This document shows, piece after piece, positions 1-7,710 of a stretch of 64,000 nucleotides of DNA. The notes beneath the pieces were generated by a model. It saw nothing but the letters and a program-made list of their open reading frames with translations, was not told where the DNA came from and did not search any database. A program made the position numbers and the translations under genes. Source of the stretch: a virus. Each line of letters starts with the position of its first letter. Position 1 is the first letter of the stretch. The stretch spans positions 1-64,000 of IMG/VR virus record IMGVR_UViG_3300020469_000036, one strand, 5' to 3'.

Positions 1-331
1 CTTTACCTTTATCGTTCTTAACGTAAACAAAGTATTTCTTTTTACCGCCTCGCTTGGGGGTATCCAACTCAACCTCTTTTCCTTTATATTTTGCTTCGGC
101 AATAAAGGGATGGTCGAGTGGAACTTCTTCTCCTTCGTAAATACCAAACTCGCCAATGTCTGTTGAGAGCAAATGGCGATCAAAGGAGGTAAGATCAAGA
201 TCTTCTTTTAACGAACGGGCTGCGCGAAAAAGAGCGTAATAATTTTCTGTGTGAGGACGGAAAATGTTTTCCGAAATTGGAATGTTATTGTCCTTGTGAA
301 ATTGTAATGCCTGCTCTATTTCTTGGTTCAT
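1..331 (-). CDS. Partial conserved hypothetical protein (C-terminus beyond window)
   Basis: The frame opens with ATG at 329-331 and stays open to the left edge, so only the N-terminal 110 or so residues are visible. The first half is charged and helical (starts MNQEIEQALQF). The visible end is rich in Gly and Lys and reads GGKKKYFVYVKNDKGK. From memory, a similar Lys-rich segment occurs near the end of several uncharacterised marine T4-like phage proteins, but I cannot name a function. It follows the 364-residue gene by six bases, so it may be read from that gene's late promoter. No catalytic motif is visible in this part. Confidence 0.7.
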   Translation of the reverse strand, partial: MNQEIEQALQFHKDNNIPISENIFRPHTENYYALFRAARSLKEDLDLTSFDRHLLSTDIGEFGIYEGEEVPLDHPFIAEAKYKGKEVELDTPKRGGKKKYFVYVKNDKGK

Positions 332-337
332 GATTTC

Positions 338-1432
338 TCACTTAATTGTAGTAAAATCACACATCATACGAGTCGGGTATCCATCTTTACCTTGGGTATC
401 TCTAATGTTGATTTTAAATTTATATGAAGCTGATTTGAATTCTACATCAACGCGTTTACCTCGACCGGTTTTACCACCATAATAAACTGTAACGCCACCA
501 GCGATCTTTGCTGCTTTCTTCATTGCAGATTGATTCATTTCTTTTGAAAGAATTCCCTTTGACATTTTGTGGATGATGTGATAGTTATAACCTATTCCTG
601 ATTGCAACAACTTTTCTATTTTGTTGGAATCCACCTTTGCTCTAGTATCAACACTACCCTTACTGGTACCATTAAATACTTCTGAAAATTTGACAGGGTC
701 AATGCCAAAGATGCTAAGGAGATTTAAGCCGTCTTTATTAGTAATCTTACTGGATTTAATCTGATCTGGAGTTAGAATCCTTCTTACACCCACGTTGAAG
801 AATGTAGTAGTTGTACCTAACTTAAGGCTGAGATAAATTTCGCGATTATCAGTAACTAGTGTAACATCTGTAACTGATTTACCAATATCGAATCCAGATC
901 CTTTTGGGTTATCTAAAATAATGGTTGGACCAAACTTAAGAGGGCGTTTGGTGTTTTCACCACCAACAACATTAACATCTAGCTTACTTGAATCACTAAG
1001 CTTATATGTTTTATCAAGGTCTTTAATAGCGGCAAGCATACTTTTATTTTCAACTTCTTCGCCGTTCCACCATGTAGTTATGGCATTTGCAAACGCGCCT
1101 TCAAATATATTACCACGATTATTTACACCGCGATTACCGGATGATCCATTACCGAACTTGAGCTTAATTTTTTTAATACCAGCTCCAGAAACAATATCAG
1201 ATATCTCGGTTTCCGATTGAAGTTCGCGTGTAACATTAACGTTATTCTGTTTCTTTTTATCAATATTGATAGGAGTATAAACGCTTGGATACTTTGTCCT
1301 AAGGAAAGTAAACAGCGCTTTAATTTCATTTTGGCTATCAGTAGAAAAATCCTTTAACTCAGTTTCTATTTCTTCGACCGATTTTGGAAAGAAAGAATAA
1401 GCTTCTGATAAAAATTCCTTAAATCTTTTCAT
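338..1432 (-). CDS. Late protein with capsid-targeting-like N-terminus; possible packaged nuclease
   Basis: This 364-residue protein is not a family I can name. Its first residues, MKRFKEFLSEA, closely resemble the capsid-targeting sequence of T4 internal proteins (MKTYQEFIAEA), which the gp21 protease cuts after the Glu. That suggests a protein packaged in the head and injected. Around residues 182-204 there is an Asp (D182/D189), then E198 and YLSLK ending at K204, with F110-E111 upstream. This is loosely like a PD-(D/E)XK nuclease core, but the usual acidic residue of the last motif is Ser, so nuclease function is weak inference. A perfect late promoter (TATAAATA) lies 5 bases before the ATG, which fits virion protein timing. 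Confidence 0.75.
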   Translation of the reverse strand: MKRFKEFLSEAYSFFPKSVEEIETELKDFSTDSQNEIKALFTFLRTKYPSVYTPINIDKKKQNNVNVTRELQSETEISDIVSGAGIKKIKLKFGNGSSGNRGVNNRGNIFEGAFANAITTWWNGEEVENKSMLAAIKDLDKTYKLSDSSKLDVNVVGGENTKRPLKFGPTIILDNPKGSGFDIGKSVTDVTLVTDNREIYLSLKLGTTTTFFNVGVRRILTPDQIKSSKITNKDGLNLLSIFGIDPVKFSEVFNGTSKGSVDTRAKVDSNKIEKLLQSGIGYNYHIIHKMSKGILSKEMNQSAMKKAAKIAGGVTVYYGGKTGRGKRVDVEFKSASYKFKINIRDTQGKDGYPTRMMCDFTTIK

Positions 1433-1437
1433 AATAC

Positions 1438-1445
1438 TATTTATA
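1438..1445 (-). promoter_or_regulatory. Late promoter TATAAATA
   Basis: Exact T4-type late promoter on the minus strand, five bases upstream of the ATG of the 364-residue gene. With the usual T4 late start about 6 bases downstream, transcription would begin at or next to the start codon. Confidence 0.75.
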
Positions 1446-1890
1446 CTTTATTGTTATTTTTATGCACCTTGAATTCTTCGTATAAAACCGTCTCCAGTCG
1501 GGTTGCTTCCTTTTCCCATGGCAGGGATTCATAAGCTGCACCGTGGTAATACTTTTTACCACACCAAGTATCAATCTTGTGACCGAATTTAAGTTCTCTA
1601 CGGCAGAATTGTTTTACGTGAACAAATTCATGAGCCAAGGTTGTAAGAGTTTGCTTTTTAGAAAGGTCTGCGTCGACCAATATTTCAAAACAGTTTGGTT
1701 CATCAAGGTGCCAACACTCCCCGTATGTTCCGCTGTTCTTGATAAGATTCTTTCTTCTTTTAACAGCAATGTGAAGTATCCTTTTTCGAGGAATCAGCTT
1801 GTTAATGAAAAACTTAGACGCTTCACGAATATCGTCTCTCAGGTCTGGCTTGTCTTTGCAGCCATATATTCGTAAAGTTTTGTCTATCAT
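1441..1890 (-). CDS. Small zinc metallopeptidase-like protein (SprT/gluzincin-like)
   Basis: A 149-residue protein with a clear zinc-peptidase core. HEFVHVKQ (about residues 87-94) gives the HExxH motif, and LPWEKEA about 35 residues later supplies a plausible third Glu ligand. The spacing and small size resemble SprT-like or other minimal gluzincin domains often seen in phages. There is no signal peptide or membrane segment, so it should act in the cytoplasm or virion. The substrate is unknown. It has its own early promoter at 1905-1933, with a leader of only about 8-10 bases, which separates it from the late genes on both sides. Confidence 0.75.
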   Translation of the reverse strand: MIDKTLRIYGCKDKPDLRDDIREASKFFINKLIPRKRILHIAVKRRKNLIKNSGTYGECWHLDEPNCFEILVDADLSKKQTLTTLAHEFVHVKQFCRRELKFGHKIDTWCGKKYYHGAAYESLPWEKEATRLETVLYEEFKVHKNNNKV

Positions 1891-1904
1891 TTTTACTATT
1901 AATT

Positions 1905-1933
1905 ATTATAAACTATTTTATGATAAATGTAAA
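1905..1933 (-). promoter_or_regulatory. Early sigma70-type promoter
   Basis: TTTACA (1933-1928), 17-bp spacer, TATAAT (1910-1905) on the minus strand, upstream of the metallopeptidase gene whose ATG begins at 1890. Confidence 0.85.
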
Positions 1934-1979
1934 TAATATAATCAAAAAGAAGGGTTTTAATCCTCCTTTTTCCACTTAA

Positions 1980-3533
1980 TTACGCGTAAGTTTCAATCAT
2001 TCGCCGGAGATCACCGTCTTTTACAGCAACCCCAGCAGAAAGAGCACCTGCAGCCATATTCAGTCCCCGGCTGAGTTTACGAAGGTTTGGTTCTTGCTTG
2101 CTCTTACCTTTACGAAGAAGATCCACAACCTTTTTCCTTTTTGTCAAATCAAGGGTCAGACCGTCTTCTAATTTAATCTTATCAACAATCTGATCCATAA
2201 AGTCATAAATCTCTGCTTCAGTTGGATCAATGTCAATGATGTATGCGCGTGTTCTTAGCGCACCGTCTGGATCCAGCTTTTGCATTTTAAGGTTGGTAAT
2301 AAAAATGATCTTACCAGTAAACTCAAAATAACGAGGAATGAGATTTTGGTCAAGCATTTCTTCGTCCGTGATATCCTCTTCAGGATCAACAACGTTTTTA
2401 CCCATTTTGTTCCAAACGAGCTTCCGAATCTTTTTGGTATCAGTTGCAGCCTTGAGAAGGTTTCTACTTTCCTGATCCTTAAAGGCATCGTCACTATCAT
2501 CAAAAAGAATGATATCGTTCTTGTAACGAAAGAGTAGAGAATACATACCTGCAGCAGTTGTACTACCAGTGTTCTTAAAGTATCCTGATCCGTCTCGCAG
2601 ACCCATGTCAGCAAGAACCTTTTCGGTTGTGTGTGTTTTACCAACACCACCTCGACCAGCAATAAAGATTGCATTGGCTGCGCCGTTAACAGTTAGTTTG
2701 AGAAGGTTTTCTAAATCTTCAAGTTGCTTCTCAAAGCTGATGCGGTCACGATCTGCCATAAGAGCATCGGCGTTACTGTTATCAGCATATTTTTCACCAG
2801 CAGATCCACGCTTAACAGTTCCTTTTGTACAACCGATTGTAAGTAGAATATCATCTTTTGAATTCTTAACCTTAGCAAGGTCTGCAGGTTTACCTACAAA
2901 CTTAAATGCGGTTCCTTTCTTTTGCATGAGCTTCGGATGTAAACCGACAATCGCATCAAAAACCTTAACCCCAGCACTTTTGTATGTTTTATAAACCATC
3001 CCCTTTGAAAAGCCAGAGTCGGTCATCATTTCAACAATGTCGTCAAACATTCCACCAACGTCGCCTATAGCAGCCTTGGCCTCGTTAAGATGAACAAACC
3101 TGAAGGATGGCTCCATGTGTTCATTAAGTGATACCCCATCGGGTAAAGTATAAACGGTTTTATTGGTTGGGCCGCCAGCATTAATAATGTTGGCAACAAG
3201 TGGAATGGTTTTTACTAGACCAGTTGTTTTCTCAAACTCGAGATAAAAAGGCTGCTTATTATTGAGCCAAATGTCAATAGAAGAAAGGCTTGATGCAGTA
3301 GGACCACTGGATTTCCAGTTGAATCGAATACTAATATTACCTTTGCCAGAAAACAATCGAATACCAGATCCACCACCTGATGAACCACCTGAAAATTTCT
3401 CTATGCCTGGAAGCTGGAAAAATGAATATCCAGTTTTACGTTTGAGATATTTTGCAATTAAGAAGGTGGCTTTATCAAGTGAACCTGTTGAAATATCTTC
3501 TTTAATGAAATCTTTAAAGTTGCTTGTGCTCAT
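1980..3533 (-). CDS. AAA-family ATPase, late, with capsid-targeting-like N-terminus
   Basis: A 517-residue protein with an N-terminal region of unknown fold (1-270) and a C-terminal P-loop ATPase. Walker A GRGGVGKT is at 293-300, Walker B IILFDDSDD at 341-349, a sensor-1-like FITN at 411-414, and candidate arginine fingers at R427 and R429. The N-terminus, MSTSNFKDFIKED, has the FI-x-E pattern of T4 capsid-targeting peptides, so the protein may be packaged and trimmed by gp21. A Gly/Ser-rich stretch (48-57) looks flexible. A TATAAATA late promoter lies 6 bases before the ATG. The target of the ATPase is unknown. It could instead be a late DNA-processing or assembly factor that stays in the cell. 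Confidence 0.75.
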   Translation of the reverse strand: MSTSNFKDFIKEDISTGSLDKATFLIAKYLKRKTGYSFFQLPGIEKFSGGSSGGGSGIRLFSGKGNISIRFNWKSSGPTASSLSSIDIWLNNKQPFYLEFEKTTGLVKTIPLVANIINAGGPTNKTVYTLPDGVSLNEHMEPSFRFVHLNEAKAAIGDVGGMFDDIVEMMTDSGFSKGMVYKTYKSAGVKVFDAIVGLHPKLMQKKGTAFKFVGKPADLAKVKNSKDDILLTIGCTKGTVKRGSAGEKYADNSNADALMADRDRISFEKQLEDLENLLKLTVNGAANAIFIAGRGGVGKTHTTEKVLADMGLRDGSGYFKNTGSTTAAGMYSLLFRYKNDIILFDDSDDAFKDQESRNLLKAATDTKKIRKLVWNKMGKNVVDPEEDITDEEMLDQNLIPRYFEFTGKIIFITNLKMQKLDPDGALRTRAYIIDIDPTEAEIYDFMDQIVDKIKLEDGLTLDLTKRKKVVDLLRKGKSKQEPNLRKLSRGLNMAAGALSAGVAVKDGDLRRMIETYA

Positions 3534-3539
3534 GGATAG

Positions 3540-3547
3540 TATTTATA
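3540..3547 (-). promoter_or_regulatory. Late promoter TATAAATA
   Basis: Exact T4-type late promoter sequence on the minus strand, six bases before the ATG of the 517-residue AAA ATPase gene. Confidence 0.7.
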
Positions 3548-3582
3548 GACATTACTATTTATATTTTTTATCCACTTAACAC

Positions 3583-4977
3583 TTATTCCACCTTAAAATC
3601 ACTAAAGTCTGAAGAACTTCGCCCGCTACTAAATGGCTTGTCTGGAACAGGGGCAACAGGACCAGAGCTTTGTATAATATTCGCAGTAGGATCAGCAATA
3701 TCGTAAAGTCGCATTTTGGAACGATCAACTCCAACCGTAAATCTTTTATTTGCGGCAAGATCATTGTAACGATTCTTAAGCTGCTTAATCATAAGTTGAC
3801 CCATGCCCTCAAGCTTTTCGTTAGAGATAAGAGCAATCATTAAGTCGGCTGTTGCCGGTAATCCAAAACTTTCAGAAGTATCGGTAAGCTCAACATCGCT
3901 GTTATTAAATCCTGTTCTTGTTACTTGTGTAGCACTCCAGATAGGAACATTGGTTTCTACTGCAAGGCCGCGAAGTTCTTCAGCAATAGCCTTAATAAGA
4001 GAGTAAGTATTAATTCCACCGCTAAGACCTTTGATACGGGATGATGCACAAATGTTTAGATAATCAATATAAACCACGTCAGGAACAAAATCCTTTTTCA
4101 TTTTAAGCTCGGTAAGAAGAGCCCGAAAGTGTCCAACATGAGCACTAGCCGTGGGATATTCTTTTACTACAAGCTTACCTTTTGTCTTACTTGCAATAGC
4201 TTCAACCTTTGACGTAAAGCGATCATTGGTCATATCTTTTAACTGATCAATACGAACATCAAAAAGGTTTGCATCAATACGTTCGGCAATGCGTTCTTCC
4301 GCCATCTCCAGCGTGATATAAAGAACATTCTTACCTTGTGAAAGAGCTGCAGAAGCAAGGTGACACATGGCCAAACTTTTACCAACTCCAGTTCCAGCAA
4401 GAATAATATTCAGCGTTTTGTTTGGTACACCACCGTTGGTAATGGTATTCATCATGTCAAGATCAAATGCCATCTTATCTTCATGAGTATTGTAAAAGTC
4501 AAATCGAGCTTGAGCATTTTCAATATAATCATGACCGACATTGGTATCAAAAGTTACGCCCAGAGCTTTACTTAAGATATCTGGTATCGCACCTTCTACT
4601 TTATCTTCGCTCTTACCGTCAATAATATTAATAGCTTCCATAACCGCAAGATGAACCGCGCGGTCTTTACACCATTTTTCAGTTGTGCTAATCAGCCACG
4701 AATCATCTGCTTTAGCAGGAGACTCAAAAGAGTTAATAGTTTGCAGGATTTCATTCACATTAGAACGAGAAGAATAATCAGAGCTCTGCAACTCAATAGA
4801 AAGAACTTTAGAATTAGGGAGCTTGTTATACTTACCAACAAACTTTAATATCAGATCGTATACCGCTCTATCTGAACCTTCAAAATATTCAGGGCGAAGG
4901 TGTGGCATTGCCTTACGACAATAAGTTTCATTATGTACTAAATTATTTAATATGATGTCTTCAATTTTCTGGGTCAT
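3583..4977 (-). CDS. 41: Replicative DNA helicase, T4 gp41-like (DnaB family)
   Basis: Hexameric 5'-3' replicative helicase that unwinds the lagging strand template. The N-terminal helical domain (about 1-140) is followed by a RecA-type motor. Walker A AGTGVGKS lies near residues 194-201, followed by the DnaB-like LYITLEMAEERIAERIDAN stretch and a VYIDYLNIC Walker B. I chose ATG at 4977 because the longer frame would begin with TTG at 4986. The start overlaps the end of the preceding small gene by 17 bases, so the two are probably translated together in the uvsX transcript. Length (464) is close to T4 gp41 (475). The primase partner gp61 is not seen in this window. Confidence 0.93.
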   Translation of the reverse strand: MTQKIEDIILNNLVHNETYCRKAMPHLRPEYFEGSDRAVYDLILKFVGKYNKLPNSKVLSIELQSSDYSSRSNVNEILQTINSFESPAKADDSWLISTTEKWCKDRAVHLAVMEAINIIDGKSEDKVEGAIPDILSKALGVTFDTNVGHDYIENAQARFDFYNTHEDKMAFDLDMMNTITNGGVPNKTLNIILAGTGVGKSLAMCHLASAALSQGKNVLYITLEMAEERIAERIDANLFDVRIDQLKDMTNDRFTSKVEAIASKTKGKLVVKEYPTASAHVGHFRALLTELKMKKDFVPDVVYIDYLNICASSRIKGLSGGINTYSLIKAIAEELRGLAVETNVPIWSATQVTRTGFNNSDVELTDTSESFGLPATADLMIALISNEKLEGMGQLMIKQLKNRYNDLAANKRFTVGVDRSKMRLYDIADPTANIIQSSGPVAPVPDKPFSSGRSSSDFSDFKVE

Positions 4978-5272
4978 TCTGTCCAATCTTAAATTCGTTT
5001 TCTGTTATAATAGACTCAAGAACTTGTCCAACGTGCCGTTGGAAATCGGAGTTTGAGTCAAGCTCTTCTTTGGTGTATTCTTCGTTTCCTTCTTCAACTT
5101 CGTAAAGAAAACTTAACCGCCCTACCATCTCTCCGTTCACTTCTTCTTCGGTGAGGTTTACATTTCCGTATGCATAAACTACACCGCTGTATAATCCACT
5201 TGTCAGTTTTATTGAAAAGCGGGCGGCATGGCGATCACTGTTGATTAACCTATAATCAAATTCTTCTTTCAT
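4961..5272 (-). CDS. Small conserved hypothetical protein between uvsX and gp41
   Basis: A 103-residue acidic protein starting at ATG 5270-5272 (MKEEFDYRLIN). It has alternating beta-like segments (ARFSIKLTSGLYSGVVYAYGN) and an acidic C-terminal half. An in-frame upstream extension would run through the strong hairpin at 5281-5315, so the downstream ATG is preferred. It sits between uvsX and gp41 in one early transcript, which suggests a replication or recombination role, but I recognise no domain. Its leader is the conserved hairpin described separately. Confidence 0.7.
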   Translation of the reverse strand: MKEEFDYRLINSDRHAARFSIKLTSGLYSGVVYAYGNVNLTEEEVNGEMVGRLSFLYEVEEGNEEYTKEELDSNSDFQRHVGQVLESIITENEFKIGQNDPEN

Positions 5273-5280
5273 AAGAGATG

Positions 5281-5315
5281 AAGAGGCTGGGCGCCACCAC
5301 AACACCCAGCCTCTT
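5281..5315 (-). ncRNA. Conserved RNA hairpin (copy 1), uvsX-ORF103 junction
   Basis: An 11-bp perfect stem (5281-5291 with 5305-5315) closes a 13-base loop. The minus-strand RNA contains the loop core UUGUGGUGG. It starts 8 bases after the uvsX stop and ends 8 bases before the next ATG. A second copy at 24590-24622 has the same loop core and compensatory stem changes. It lacks a U-run, so it is not a standard terminator. A role in attenuation, RNA processing or protein binding is inference. Confidence 0.65.
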
Positions 5316-5323
5316 TTAAGGTT

Positions 5324-6406
5324 CTACTTTTCAGTTGAAGAGCTCTCACCTGCAGAACCAGATTCGGAGTCGACAGAATCGTCTCCTAGTAACGAACGGT
5401 GAGCAACTTTAAAATTATTTTCAATAGCTGATGCGAAGTCAGTCTTCTCAAAAAGGGTTTTCCAGAACTCGGCTTTAAGCGTATCTTTCATACGAACATT
5501 GCCAGTAAGTTCTTCTTTTGTCTCTGGATTAACGGCCATGTACCATCCGTTCTTCGGCTTGACAACATACCCTAAATCAATAGCAACTTCGGTGAATCCA
5601 GACCAGCGTTCGATTCCGCCTTCCCATGAAACAGAGATTGGGATCTTGCTTTTCTCTTTAACAAATCTGGACTTCTCAATGTTAACAACAAAGTCGTATC
5701 CAATAACCTCTGTTCCCTTCTTATCTTGACGCCGGCCGATAATCCAAACGTTATCAGCACTATACATAACACCAGTACCGCCACTAACAATCGCCTTTGG
5801 AAACAAGCCTATCTCTTGATAAGTATGGTTGATTGCAATCAAAGGGATGTCATTGATTGTAAGGAATGGAGTAACCATTCTAAACAGACCCTTAAGTGCC
5901 TTGGCTCTAGTCATGTCGGCCACCGACTTTTCATTCATGGCATCTTCAACTTCTTTCTTTGAAGCAATGTTACCAACCGAGTCAATGATTACAATAACCT
6001 TGTCTTTTCGTGTGATCTCTTTGAATTGGTTTACAATATCAAACTTAAGTTCTTCAATGTTTGTAATAGGACAGTGAAGGACTCGGCTCGTGTCAATGTC
6101 AAAGGATTCAAAGTATGCTTGAGGAGAACCAAACTCTGTATCGTAAAAGATCAGCGCTGCGTCTTTATGCTTTTTAAGATAAGCTCCAGCCATAAGAAGA
6201 GCGAAGCTTGTCTTAAAGTGTTTACTTGGCCCTGCCAGTACCGTAAGGCCGCTTGCAAGTCCGCCGTCAATGCTGCCGCTTAGCGCGACGTTAACCATTC
6301 CTACTGGTGTTGAAGTAAGATCCTTTTCAGAAAAGAATTTAGAATCAGAGAGAATATCCGCACCCGCAACACGAGTGGTTTTCATTAGTTTATCAAGTAA
6401 TGCCAT
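5324..6406 (-). CDS. uvsX: UvsX recombinase (RecA family)
   Basis: T4 UvsX-like strand-exchange protein that forms filaments on single-stranded DNA for recombination-dependent replication and repair. The Walker A, GPSKHFKT at 59-66, matches the UvsX type rather than cellular RecA. VIVIIDSVGN is the Walker B, followed by a RecA-like core and an acidic Ser/Glu-rich tail (last 15 residues), as is usual for UvsX. Length (360) is close to T4 UvsX (391). It has its own early promoter (6433-6461) with a roughly 20-base leader. UvsY and UvsW are encoded at 34.4-34.9 kb. Confidence 0.94.
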   Translation of the reverse strand: MALLDKLMKTTRVAGADILSDSKFFSEKDLTSTPVGMVNVALSGSIDGGLASGLTVLAGPSKHFKTSFALLMAGAYLKKHKDAALIFYDTEFGSPQAYFESFDIDTSRVLHCPITNIEELKFDIVNQFKEITRKDKVIVIIDSVGNIASKKEVEDAMNEKSVADMTRAKALKGLFRMVTPFLTINDIPLIAINHTYQEIGLFPKAIVSGGTGVMYSADNVWIIGRRQDKKGTEVIGYDFVVNIEKSRFVKEKSKIPISVSWEGGIERWSGFTEVAIDLGYVVKPKNGWYMAVNPETKEELTGNVRMKDTLKAEFWKTLFEKTDFASAIENNFKVAHRSLLGDDSVDSESGSAGESSSTEK

Positions 6407-6432
6407 ATGTTTTGTTGTATTTGTTCTTTTAT

Positions 6433-6461
6433 ATTATAAACTATATTCCTATGAATGTAAA
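6433..6461 (-). promoter_or_regulatory. Early sigma70-type promoter of uvsX
   Basis: TTTACA (6461-6456), 17-bp spacer, TATAAT (6438-6433). The -35 side overlaps the last codons of the methyltransferase gene. Confidence 0.88.
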
Positions 6462-7699
6462 TTAAAAAATGCGTCTAATTCTAAAGTATTTGATACTTCA
6501 CAACCGTCTGCAGTTTCAACATCTTGCTTTTTATTGTTTTGTCTTACAAGTGGAGTAGGAGCAAATTCAGTGTTGCCTTCCAAGTAAAGTAAAATACCTT
6601 TCATCATATCTTCAGCAGTTGTAGCAGGAACGTTCTGACAAATATGATTTACTTTAGAACGAAAGTTTTCACCGACCAAATTAAAATCTTCAGGCATCTT
6701 CATAATACGAAGGCAATCACGAATACTAATCCAGTTATCAGTATAAGGATTTAACAACGCTTGAGGCATTGCTCCAATTAAAGATGGTATTTCATTTCCC
6801 CGAGGAATGGTAATACCGTGAGCCCAATACCCTTTCCCTTGATCGAGTTTTACTTGCATGGCGCGAGCCCTTCCTCCAACCTTATCATGGCCGTTTGCTT
6901 CCATCCAATCAGCTACATCTAGCAAGCTTTTATCATATCCTCCATCCGAGTGAACAATAAGATTCTGGGTTTTGGTAAACGTCTGTTGAAGTTCAGCAAT
7001 TGTTTTTGTTCCCGTAGCAGCAAGTTGATATTGAAGCCATGAATTGTCGTAAGGGGAATTTTGATTTGCGGTGATATTCATTGGGTCATCCTTAATTGGA
7101 TCTTGACTAAGAATATCCTCAATGCTTTCCTGAGGCTTGCGATACCATGGAAAGATTGGTGCTGTTTTAGAATCGGTAAAGAAGTAAAACGTGCGAGGGC
7201 GCTTTTGCGATAAACCGTGTAAACGACTTTCGGTATAATACAAGTTAAGGCTGTAGCCATGTTCTTTACCAATCTCGGCCAACTTATCAGCAACAGGAGC
7301 TCCTTTTTTTGTGAATAAGCGAGGCGCATTCTCACCCCAGAATACTCGAGGCTTGACCTTTCCAAGAACGTAGTTTGCTGTTAAGTACATCCAGTCGTTC
7401 GCCCCAGCATCAACACTGCTGTTTACATTTAAGCTTGAAAGACCAGCACAAGGGCAAACTGTATTAACAACGTCAACCTTTTCAGGAACATAATCTTCTT
7501 TACCTTCTTCATCTAAATAGGTATACTCGCCAGTGTATCCTTTACCTCGAATGTAATCAACAAAGTGTTCATCATTTGCGGTAAAAGGTTTATAGGACAG
7601 AACCCATTCAGGCAGTTGACCATCCAGCGCATTCATTACACCAATGCTTTCTCCACCAATTAAAGGAACTATAGTTCCGTATGTAGTTTTACTTTTCAT
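6449..7699 (-). CDS. DNA (cytosine-5) methyltransferase
   Basis: A 416-residue C5-methyltransferase. Motif IV is VCPCAGLS (nucleophile C84), motif VI is ENAP (123-126), and motif VIII is QKRPRTFYF (Q165, R167, R169). A variable region and a C-terminal AdoMet-binding return (about 290-340) follow. The N-terminus has a shortened motif I (PLIGGESIG instead of the usual FAGxGG), so it belongs to a divergent phage group. No restriction enzyme gene is adjacent, so it probably protects phage DNA or acts with the modification genes downstream in coordinate (7.7-12.4 kb). Target specificity cannot be read from sequence. Confidence 0.85.
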   Translation of the reverse strand: MKSKTTYGTIVPLIGGESIGVMNALDGQLPEWVLSYKPFTANDEHFVDYIRGKGYTGEYTYLDEEGKEDYVPEKVDVVNTVCPCAGLSSLNVNSSVDAGANDWMYLTANYVLGKVKPRVFWGENAPRLFTKKGAPVADKLAEIGKEHGYSLNLYYTESRLHGLSQKRPRTFYFFTDSKTAPIFPWYRKPQESIEDILSQDPIKDDPMNITANQNSPYDNSWLQYQLAATGTKTIAELQQTFTKTQNLIVHSDGGYDKSLLDVADWMEANGHDKVGGRARAMQVKLDQGKGYWAHGITIPRGNEIPSLIGAMPQALLNPYTDNWISIRDCLRIMKMPEDFNLVGENFRSKVNHICQNVPATTAEDMMKGILLYLEGNTEFAPTPLVRQNNKKQDVETADGCEVSNTLELDAFFNLHS

Positions 7700-7710
7700 A
7701 GTTATCTGAT

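Noticed and set aside
5281-5315. Reading the uvsX hairpin as a simple intrinsic terminator
   Set aside because: No U-run follows on the minus strand, and the loop is conserved with the copy at 24590. I list it as an RNA element instead.
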